In this document: positions 10,001-11,807 of the stretch, piece after piece | Position numbering within the stretch: position 1 is the stretch's first letter | Layout of the letters: each line of letters opens with the position of its first letter | Origin: Myxococcales bacterium | GTDB taxonomy: Bacteria; Myxococcota_C; UBA6777 | Length of the DNA: 13,195 nucleotides | Assembly (NCBI GenBank): GCA_027005175.1 | Contig: JALTMC010000609.1 | Location: 1-13,195 of the forward strand | Direction: 5' to 3' | Program-made: the position numbers and the translations under genes | The notes under the pieces: model-generated | Database searches by the model: none | Told to the model about the DNA's origin: nothing | What the model saw: the letters and a program-made list of their open reading frames with translations, nothing else

Positions 10001-11345
10001 GGCAAGCCTCGTTGTACCTGTGCTGTCTGTGTCTGGTACTGTGTCTGATGGTGATGCAGAAGTGACCATCCATCAAAAGAAAGCACAGGTCTCTGGTAAC
10101 TCTGCGAGCCTGTCATCCTTCCAACTTAAACATCTCAACCTAAATACTTGTAGCACTACCATTGAAGCTGTAGCGACGCGAGAAAAGGATAGAGCCAACC
10201 ACAGTATTACAGTGTTACTAAGCCGTGGCCTTATGGTGCTTCAGTCAAGTCTTGTACACAAGACGCAAAGCACGCGGAGTACGAGCGTGGCAACAGGTAA
10301 GCAGAACACAATCCTTTTGACACATCCCAACGACGGAACCATTTCTCGACTCAGTTTCGATGCAAAAGGTTCTGTCAGCAAAGAACAAGAGGTCGCAAAA
10401 GACCTCACCGATCCGCAGGCTGTCATCGAGGATACCAAAGGCAAACTTTTTGTGGCTGAAGCATCAGTACACCGTGTCGTAATGATCGATACGAAAGGCA
10501 GGAAAAAAATAATGATCAACGACCAGGATGGCCTTCAACAACCCCTGGCTTTTGCTTTAGACTCCAAAGGTGGGCTATTTATTGCCAGCAGTGGGAATGG
10601 AACTATTTTCTACCTGGACAAAAACAATAGACTCAGTACCTACACAAACAGGCTACAGCAGCCTGTCGCCCTCGCTTACGATGTCCAACAAAAGCTTCTC
10701 TATGTTCTTGATCGTGGTGATGGTAAGCTTTACCGTGTAGAAAAAAAAGGTGCTTTACCCAAAAGTATCGCTGGCACACTCCAAGGCGAAGCATCCGGGT
10801 TGGCGTTGCTTGAACACCGGATTTTGGTCTCCGACCGCACCGAAAAAAAACTATATGTTGCGAATGTCAAAGACGGTTCATTCCAGCTTGTTGCCGCAGG
10901 GCTTCCCATCCATGGTGCTCTTTCTACCATGGGAGGACAAGAATTTATCATGGCCACCGGTGGCCAGAATGTGGTATTGGGGAAGCTTGCTTTGCTTCGA
11001 TGCTCTTCTACCGAACCTACCGAACCTACCGAACCTACCGAACCTACCGAACCTACCGAACCTTTAGGGTCTATTGTTGATGCAGGGTCTGATGCTAACG
11101 GGACTCGCAGCGATCGAAAAACCAAAGAACAGATAGAGAATGAGACCAAAGAGGGCAAACTGGCCAATGAACAGGGCTACAACCCTCCAGAGGGTCTGCC
11201 TCCCAGCGGTTGCGGCTGTCAAAACCATCGCGACTATGGAGGCTCATTGTGGTGGCTTGTTCTTTTGTTACTTGGTTGTATCCAGCGTTCACGTATTTTA
11301 TGGGGGAGCTCTCAGAATAAGGGTCCGTTCAAACCGATCGGGTGA
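1053..11345 (+). CDS. Giant multidomain surface protein (toroid / CARDB / FN3-discoidin / vWA / FG-GAP / NHL) with MYXO-CTERM-like anchor
   Basis: This 3,430-residue protein is predicted to be exported and held at the cell surface. The start is set at ATG 1053, with AGGGAG at 1039-1044 about 8 bases upstream; an in-frame GTG at 1050 would be only 5 bases from it. Residues 1-29 are a signal peptide (basic start, long hydrophobic core, likely cut after VWG). In residues: toroid 32-294; CARDB 1-5 at 295-883; FN3 units with inserted discoidin-like domains 884-1532; CARDB 6 at 1533-1653; vWA 1654-1943; CARDB 7-8 at 1944-2174; Ig-like 2175-2286; an unnamed beta segment 2287-2358; FG-GAP/VCBS about 2359-2690; two Ig/CARDB-like domains about 2745-2966; a glucodextranase-B-like Ig fold 2970-3075; NHL-like propeller 3080-3318; TEP linker 3320-3337; MYXO-CTERM-like tail 3383-3430. 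I see no protease, glycosidase or thioester (GCGEQ) motif. A structural, adhesive or ligand-binding role is inferred from these modules. The frame is intact throughout. The gene ends 462 bp before the next confident gene. Confidence 0.95.
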   Translation: MYCRRGHRIICLGLFVGLFGLLWGSVVWGKGATDASKWLLQNQAVDGSWSVGSSASPALATFVVMEALVDTGQSKAPQLQKALAWFKLQKPVTSEGLAARVAAFSLMGQSPNVDDTKQLLLHQNGDGGFGLSVGYPSTLMDTVWALQALYYSRTTKLGVVQRAILFLVKQQQPDGSWLAFSKQTNIGSPPMTALVMTVFERYRQIFNTTITIRRAAAFLKQSQDRGGSWGLSDVESGTALAALSLRLSFANEQYNGSISLGTKFLLQQQAADGSLGKDAFVTAYALRLFYRDKADLVFTPKSLKLQPTEPLLGGLIKLTVKVQNIGIQAANGVQVKLYLGDPKQSGVLLDTQTLASLAIRGSSNIALTWKKANLLGTHYLYLVLDPQNTVVETNEDNNTLVHVVTVARSIDVAVSAVDVSVEPIFPVEKQTFFIAAKIHNLGGLGVKNVEISFYDGDPKQGGKQIGSVQTIADLPSGRSASVKVNTGGYAVGPRDLFVVVDPNKKLQDGDRKNNTASKKIQVRQYVDVGIGFNTIHMSQQVIDETEALKIKIGVANLATIVAKDVVVRIYEGNPKKGGKQIGSDLKVSVPGRSVGWTDFVLWDTTGKHGEIKIYAIADPDNKIHDTDRGNNTNYRTVVVRGLPDLVVRSSDFHFYPIPKSEGGLLQIKIRTYNRGFVASPKFRVWLYDRDPKRPGSKPIAILSWPVGAVVNGYVEFLFNWPTEKKVGLQQFWAVVNANKEVKESNYTNNSASSVAAIQPATRPDLSIAANDIQIPSVLESSTTISVNATLYNRTGKVANQVVVRFLAGSAATLSSGRILRRIKDVMVPNVPGYGKATVSVQWSIPAELQNVEFEVQLDPDRKILETNERNNVAVRRAVVRRIAKDAAPRKFSVTAVGKDGLRFQWQPGVGAAQAGLAGYRVYCNGGVLNPPTAITVSKSISASSQRENSTAPSKAFDKNFLTRWTAKDGVGVHWWALELGALESITGLIMLSGERYSPTALRRTYQVQVGQGGNTWTTALRHDGPSRLIDHFFAPRSGTALRILYEALAHNNKRADIDELRIFRSGLISGTTYTHTKLGPKRYTCYAVGVTSPFLETPPSNTASAKIKAKDETPPPAPSGLTVTHDKNNFRANLQWTAPATTDLLGYRVYTDAGLDVASWNRGAYASLIVPGDVVPSDNTSIQLIDDRADRNDSARLTLPGSFQVELARDYTIHSLRLAGIHGVLGHSFRIDISVDGENFTTILREKWSAEKTSITHTFPSPRQVRYIRIAPSGPKGSQFSVRELYAISKDMVPLRSRVREGGKYMSGKHVDGLWYGWRWKYSSNDALPRQFLFMPLDAAITSVVDCTDTNTGLLLARASGTHSFWRSGWLYAKNMELLLKPTRATRQEKALIPMVLKPYVFTQPRYTVAQLHLNGAYQYAVSAIDKVGNESALSTVVRVVVNDTKPPDAPTRFRGAVVGKVNQLNWAAPPDVTRKGFKLYRNGVLYQTLNNELYYRDTQIDTNRTYRYEVSAFDNNNNESKKAGPVVLAPIDLSFSVTDTQPFFISPQKPSIFDVLKFSVEIYNIGRQKALAGVEVGIYDGDPAKGGKRIALRTITAPIAAKDLALVTFAWPLKNIKPGTHKLYVWIDPNNKVGEISKANNIGFRYITIRSQAQLHLTAQVDSSKFPTIDLYTRIKNASGVLLSGLTERNFKVLENQKTAYPLRVQALGASTQPVKVDLVFVIDTSGSMNGEWDVVCKTTKSIIARIRSFGIDLKPTIYGLARSRNCSIVMKQIILNGLLKPSGNEDWGGGITWVSKRHVWRPGAARIIVPIGDEGASGGDPWRADDSKAVNEAIAAAKANGVAVYPTWGLGLGGARSTTIIAKEMRRLAFSTGGKAFAMKNATQFTQEMVDAVRQTAPTYKITYTSPLPQHDGTLRQVQLDLAYNIIKGVATTSYRAPLTKRPELSFVGGLQLSPNTPTVGQSVQIKTVVRNNGGSPAKDIVVAIYQEDPGQNGILLDQIKWPLLSPGQTHTITTSWTALPGKSTLIAAVDPAGQIAESNETNNRVQQTINIPGTRGLELAVGSNDLSMMPEPGILGSNVKLQAKIHNIGKGDAKNVSVAFFRDDPTAGGTLLGTVVLSQIKEGKSTLATLDNAIKRGGSFVLFVVIDPYQTIAESSRKNNRASRTFSTAQRAFDLTVNTDLPKYTAKAKARIELTVRNLTAQPWSGRGEVWIEDKAGQRVAKVADFAIKALGNQGLKDWPYRIPVRWTAPASGTKHLFLGVSVDFTTALKKLGVTGKTIDLATLRVLQFDGRGKVLGQLPFQFRPGKGFDPVSRASGQLLLFLKKPITGGTQRRFVIYFDVKGGSANPKTLPPPVFPTTGWMIAYTADSGAIFVRERGPNGTLSAERLMHNLSPQKDWSRGVVLGDFNEDGLLDLVAGSGKKRALNVYFYPGITSTTRFDVAARKTIGTFSQTHPDSGLQVYASRAADFNKDGYLDFAISRFNVLGIYLGRGDGTFRSKYLHSTAFSQVLGINVVDFDKDGHLDLLYLLSEANPFRQTIRHVYWRRGDGKGQFGAGQQLIVTPLYPQGLIVSDFDNNGNLDMLVTYGSQGKAELLRNMGKGQWSRTALPALQTNAFTAWVGNDWDYDGRLDIFATLFQKQTPYHDKKLLWMRGTGTSNFATPSFATPTVFTTSKENFLGLVIAPPTAQLEARVGQPQLRPTLRLSYLWNTGTTQSDDYQVRVSLSEGRLPIADARASFIIAPNLQAAATFTTDRLAYPARTSVVFTSRIYNKSVNHPYRNVKVAVQVRNPQKKPVAAFNYTIPHLFLGLFHEKQSQWNTANTAPGVYTAVLTVFYLGKQITTTSVKFSILNAKDSGSGILGTLKLKPALVKLGDTVKLDAEVLNVGNQPFKNHEIYIKLISDADQKEKKKFVEKVSIALNTASTFTKSYDTTGLSEGSYTAVLSTKLNKKEIPLDVAYLQIKKVVKRPPLSVAILSPKDKASLVVPVLSVSGTVSDGDAEVTIHQKKAQVSGNSASLSSFQLKHLNLNTCSTTIEAVATREKDRANHSITVLLSRGLMVLQSSLVHKTQSTRSTSVATGKQNTILLTHPNDGTISRLSFDAKGSVSKEQEVAKDLTDPQAVIEDTKGKLFVAEASVHRVVMIDTKGRKKIMINDQDGLQQPLAFALDSKGGLFIASSGNGTIFYLDKNNRLSTYTNRLQQPVALAYDVQQKLLYVLDRGDGKLYRVEKKGALPKSIAGTLQGEASGLALLEHRILVSDRTEKKLYVANVKDGSFQLVAAGLPIHGALSTMGGQEFIMATGGQNVVLGKLALLRCSSTEPTEPTEPTEPTEPTEPLGSIVDAGSDANGTRSDRKTKEQIENETKEGKLANEQGYNPPEGLPPSGCGCQNHRDYGGSLWWLVLLLLGCIQRSRILWGSSQNKGPFKPIG
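1146..1934 (+). other. Domain: prenyltransferase/squalene-oxidase-type alpha/alpha toroid
   Basis: Residues 32-294 contain repeated QxxDGSW-like motifs, the mark of prenyltransferase and squalene-oxidase repeats: QAVDGSW (Asp46), NGDGGFG (Asp126), QQPDGSW (Asp174), DRGGSWG (Asp224) and QAADGSLG (Asp272). From the second motif on they recur about every 48-50 residues, which fits pairs of helices stacked in a toroid. The catalytic acidic motifs of terpene cyclases (DxDD or DCTAE) and the thioester GCGEQ of complement-like TED domains are not seen. Position in an exported protein also argues against isoprenoid chemistry. The domain is therefore probably a binding or structural module. Only the fold family is assigned here, not a reaction. 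Confidence 0.8.
1935..3701 (+). other. Domains: five consecutive CARDB repeats
   Basis: Residues 295-408, 409-524, 525-641, 642-761 and 762-883 are five modules of about 115-120 residues with the CARDB (cell adhesion related domain found in bacteria) pattern. Each has an early 'V.N.G' or equivalent strand; the first four have a central turn such as LGDPKQSG, DGDPKQGG, EGNPKKGG and DRDPKRPG. All end in a 'DPxxxxxExxxxNN' type block, for example DPQNTVVETNEDNN and DPDRKILETNERNN. The fifth lacks the GDPxxGG turn and has a Gly/Ser-rich loop there. CARDB is an Ig-like fold common in tandem arrays of bacterial surface proteins. Modules 2 and 3 share GGKQIGS and an 11-base identical DNA stretch (AAACAGATTGG), consistent with an older internal duplication. 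Confidence 0.85.
3702..5648 (+). other. Domains: three FN3 units, two interrupted by discoidin-like (F5/8 type C) inserts
   Basis: FN3 unit 1 begins at residue 884 (FQWQPG, GYRVYCNGG) and stops near 927. A discoidin-like block then runs to about 1065 (ISASSQRENS, AFDKNFLTRWTA, WWALELG, DELRIF). The FN3 strands resume at 1066 with the YTHTKLGPKRYTCYAVGVTS type ending and close near 1110. Unit 2 repeats the pattern: start 1111-1155 (LQWTAP, LGYRVYTDAG), a second discoidin-like block 1156-1289 (FQVELARDYTIHSLRLAG, ISVDGENFTTI, VRYIRIAPSG), a further unassigned 115-residue block, and the FN3 end about 1405-1443 (YQYAVSAIDKVGNES). Unit 3 (1444-1532) is uninterrupted (NQLNWAAP, GFKLYRNG, YRYEVSAFDNNNNES). 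Discoidin domains often bind carbohydrate or lipid, so these may be the ligand-binding tips. Confidence 0.7.
5649..6011 (+). other. Domain: CARDB repeat 6
   Basis: Residues 1533-1653 carry the CARDB signature again, separated from the first five by the FN3 block: IYNIGRQKA near the start, YDGDPAKGGKRIA in the middle, and DPNNKVGEISKANN at the end. It directly precedes the vWA region and probably acts as a spacer. Confidence 0.85.
6012..6881 (+). other. Domain: von Willebrand factor A with MIDAS motif
   Basis: Residues about 1720-1905 form a vWA domain. The metal-ion-dependent adhesion site is visible as DTSGS (1725-1729) after the hydrophobic strand VDLVFVI. A likely third loop follows a second strand as IIVPIGDEGASGGDP (Asp1815); GGGIT is the likely threonine loop. 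AIAAAKANGVAVYPTWGLG fits the next helix and strand. The preceding 60 residues (1654-1715) look like a small beta domain that includes a SGLTERNFKVLENQK stretch, as is common before vWA in secreted proteins. The following residues to 1943 are beta rich and lead into CARDB 7. vWA domains with intact MIDAS bind protein ligands through a divalent cation, so adhesion is the likely role. Confidence 0.9.
6882..7910 (+). other. Domains: CARDB repeats 7 and 8 plus a CARDB/Ig-like module
   Basis: Residues 1944-2058 (VVRNNGGSPAKD, QEDPGQNG, DPAGQIAESNETNN) and 2059-2174 (IHNIGKGDAKN, RDDPTAGGTLLG, DPYQTIAESSRKNN) are two clear CARDB units. Residues 2175-2286 start in the same way (FDLTVNTDLPKYTAKAKARIELTVRN is split over the start of the module) but lack the DPxxGG turn and the final NN block. 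That part is called only Ig-like. Confidence 0.75.
7911..8126 (+). other. Segment: unnamed beta module before the FG-GAP region
   Basis: Residues 2287-2358 read LRVLQFDGRGKVLG, then PGKGFDPVSRASGQLLLFL and RRFVIYFDVKG. This order (a 'D-x-x-G-K-V' strand, a 'GFDPVSRASG' loop and an 'RxFxIYFD' strand) resembles a small beta module I recall in large secreted proteins of planctomycetes and myxobacteria. I cannot give it a firm family name. Confidence 0.4.
8127..9120 (+). other. Domain: FG-GAP/VCBS repeats with five calcium-loop motifs
   Basis: Residues about 2359-2690 contain five loops of the DxDxDGxxD type: DFNEDGLLD (2409), DFNKDGYLD (2471), DFDKDGHLD (2519), DFDNNGNLD (2576) and DWDYDGRLD (2626). 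They are 48-62 residues apart, matching blades of an FG-GAP/VCBS propeller such as that of integrin alpha chains. The fourth loop has Asn where the others have the central Asp. Each loop is flanked by strands such as YLGRGDGTF and LLRNMGKGQW. These loops normally bind calcium. The region is probably an extracellular binding platform. Confidence 0.9.
9035..9064 (+). repeat. 15-bp tandem duplication inside the FG-GAP region
   Basis: CTTTGCTACACCCA occurs twice with a period of 15 bases, 9035-9049 and 9050-9064; the last base differs. It encodes the duplicated peptide FATPSFATP at the end of the propeller region. The frame is kept, so it adds five residues to a loop. Confidence 0.85.
9291..9953 (+). 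other. Domains: two further Ig/CARDB-like beta modules
   Basis: Residues about 2747-2855 (ATFTTDRLAYPARTSVVF, then RIYNKSV and VYTAVLTVFYLG) and about 2857-2966 (LKLKPALVKLGDTVKLDAEV, LNVGNQPFKN, SYTAVLSTKL) are beta-sandwich modules. Each has the 'VxLxxxVxNxG' strand pair and a final 'G-x-Y-T-A-V-L' strand. They differ from the eight clear CARDB units by lacking the DPxxGG turn. Confidence 0.6.
9960..10277 (+). other. Domain: glucodextranase-B-like / bacterial Ig-like module
   Basis: Residues 2970-3075 begin PPLSVAILSPKDKASLVVP, followed by LSVSGTVSDGDAEVTIH and later STTIEAVATREKDRANHS. This 'SPxDxAxV...VSGTVSDxDAxVT...TIEAVAT' order is that of the glucodextranase-B-like Ig fold. It lacks the usual final Gly-rich strand and contains a single Cys. 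Confidence 0.65.
10290..11006 (+). other. Domain: NHL/SMP-30-like beta-propeller
   Basis: Residues 3080-3318 contain about six blades with the NHL pattern of a 'P-x-x-x-A-x-D' strand, a 'G-x-L-x-V-A' strand and a closing strand. Examples are DPQAVIEDTKGKLFVAEA, QQPLAFALDSKGGLFIAS, QQPVALAYDVQQKLLYVLD and ASGLALLEHRILVSD. Five to six blades are visible, fitting a six-bladed propeller that includes the start THPNDGTISRLSF. It sits just before the TEP linker and anchor. SMP-30 enzymes have metal ligands that I cannot place here, so I infer a binding rather than catalytic role. Confidence 0.7.
11010..11063 (+). repeat. Six exact 9-bp repeats encoding (Thr-Glu-Pro)6 linker
   Basis: The unit ACCGAACCT is repeated six times without change and in frame, giving TEP six times at residues 3320-3337. 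It lies between the propeller and the C-terminal anchor and would form a stiff, extended, acidic stalk. Perfect identity of the units, including third codon positions, points to slippage or recent expansion, so the copy number may differ between strains. Confidence 0.95.
11199..11342 (+). other. MYXO-CTERM-like C-terminal sorting signal
   Basis: Residues 3383-3414 read PPSGCGCQNHRD, then a hydrophobic segment SLWWLVLLLLGCI (from residue 3398), then QRSR. A Cys-containing GCGC motif (Cys3387, Cys3389), a membrane helix and basic residues are the three parts of the MYXO-CTERM signal, which in myxobacteria is processed by a myxosortase and fixes the protein to the outer surface. This is knowledge of the family; processing here is inference. 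The tail is unusual in extending 16 residues past the last Arg (ILWGSSQNKGPFKPIG), while typical members end at the Arg cluster. Confidence 0.75.
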
Positions 11346-11358
11346 GAGAGGTGCTGAA

Positions 11359-11634
11359 ATGCAACAGATCGAATGCTGGGCGACCCTATGGGTCGCCCCT
11401 ATCATGTCGAGAATCGTTCCGGTTCTGAGTAGGGACAGACCTGCGGGTCTGCCCAAAAGTGTTGCATGGTTTCTCTCTGACTGGTCGCACCATCTGAACG
11501 AACCCCAGAATAGTGAGGCTCCTATTCTCTCTCAGGGGTTGCCCCATCCATTGCGGTCGCTGCCCTTGCGCGATTTGGCCTTATCTGCTATACACTTAAG
11601 CTCGACATGTCAAGGTCCGAAAGAGCGGTTTTGA
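11359..11634 (+). CDS. Weak candidate ORF, 91 codons, hypothetical
   Basis: An ATG 13 bases after the stop of the giant gene opens a 91-codon frame ending in TGA at 11632-11634. GAGAGGTG about 6 bases before the ATG is a fair ribosome-binding site. The peptide starts MQQIECWATLWVAP and ends QGPKERF; it has no signal peptide, no clear membrane helix and no family that I know. The frame crosses three strong inverted repeats, which is more typical of untranslated RNA, and it also stays open upstream into the giant gene in another frame, so openness here is weak evidence. I lean towards non-coding. Confidence 0.2.
   Translation: MQQIECWATLWVAPIMSRIVPVLSRDRPAGLPKSVAWFLSDWSHHLNEPQNSEAPILSQGLPHPLRSLPLRDLALSAIHLSSTCQGPKERF
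11378..11398 (+). terminator. Perfect 9-bp hairpin after the giant gene
   Basis: GGGCGACCC (11378-11386) and GGGTCGCCC (11390-11398) pair perfectly around a TAT loop, 33 bases after the stop at 11345. The stem is very G+C rich. There is no T-run after it (CTATCATG follows), so it is not a textbook intrinsic terminator. It may act as an mRNA 3'-end stabiliser or a Rho-assisted terminator. Confidence 0.5.
11432..11454 (+). terminator. Second hairpin, 9 bp with one bulge
   Basis: GGG-A-CAGACC (11432-11441) pairs with GGTCTGCCC (11446-11454) around TGCG, leaving one bulged A. It is followed by AAAAGTGTT, not a T-run. It lies 33 bases after the first hairpin; the pair may form a tandem 3'-end structure. 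Confidence 0.4.
11501..11540 (+). repeat. Third inverted repeat with internal bulge
   Basis: AACCCC plus AGAATAG (11501-11513) pairs with CTATTCT (11522-11528) and GGGGTT (11535-11540). The loop is 8 bases and CTCTCA bulges on the 3' side. The 13 matched base pairs are more than expected by chance in this short region, but the purpose is unknown. Confidence 0.45.
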
Positions 11635-11701
11635 ACAGCAATGGTCTGTGAAGCCTTGACCCAATGGTATTCCCAAAGCTTGGTTCGAGGGGGAATCTCA
11701 A

Positions 11702-11743
11702 ATGGACAGTAAAGTGTGGGTGTGTTTATGTGTAAAGGCGTGA
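11702..11743 (+). CDS. Candidate leader peptide of 13 codons
   Basis: ATG 11702 is preceded by GAGGGGGA (11687-11694) at a 7-base gap, the best ribosome-binding site in the region. It encodes MDSKVWVCLCVKA and stops at 11741-11743. A second tiny frame at 11771-11803 (MTWVCLCVKV) encodes almost the same core because it lies in the repeated DNA. Both are too short to judge by coding statistics; the call rests on the ribosome-binding site and the repeat of WVCLCVK. Confidence 0.2.
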   Translation: MDSKVWVCLCVKA

Positions 11744-11804
11744 GCGTGTGTTTATGACATGGGTGTGTTTATGACATGGGTGTGTTTATGTGTAAAGGTG
11801 TGAG
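11718..11804 (+). repeat. T/G-rich tandem-repeat patch in the translation start region of the ASH lipoprotein
   Basis: The core TGTGTTTATG occurs four times, starting at 11721, 11747, 11764 and 11781. The second and third copies belong to exact 17-bp units TGTGTTTATGACATGGG (11747-11763 and 11764-11780). A 27-bp unit at 11718-11744 recurs at 11778-11804 with one change (C/T). The last 27-bp copy carries the ribosome-binding site of the next gene (AAAGGTG at 11794-11800). Since 17 is not a multiple of 3, copy changes shift any frame passing through the patch. Confidence 0.9.
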
Positions 11805-11807
11805 CTT

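Larger units (their letters stand above)
11346..11807. other. Intergenic region with hairpins and a tandem-repeat leader
   Basis: No gene can be called with confidence in these 462 bp. The left part holds a perfect 9-bp hairpin, a second hairpin with one bulged base, and a longer interrupted one (all listed separately). A 7-bp inverted repeat GTCAAGG/CCTTGAC lies at 11609-11615 and 11654-11660, with a 38-base loop. From 11718 to 11804 is a T/G-rich tandem-repeat patch. No good -35/-10 pair was found for the gene at 11808; TTGAAC at 11631 has no suitably spaced partner. Confidence 0.6.

Noticed and set aside
11010-11063. CRISPR-like short repeat array
   Set aside because: The units are 9 bp, contiguous, without spacers, and in frame with the giant protein.
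10730-11167. Minus-strand open frame of 145 codons with a Gly-Ser-Val repeat
   Set aside because: It lies wholly inside the giant gene. Its repeat is the reverse reading of the TEP codons, and it has no good ribosome-binding site or recognisable domain.
11718-11804. CRISPR array or insertion-sequence ends
   Set aside because: There are no unique spacers of regular length, no transposase and no target-site duplication; it is a small tandem repeat.
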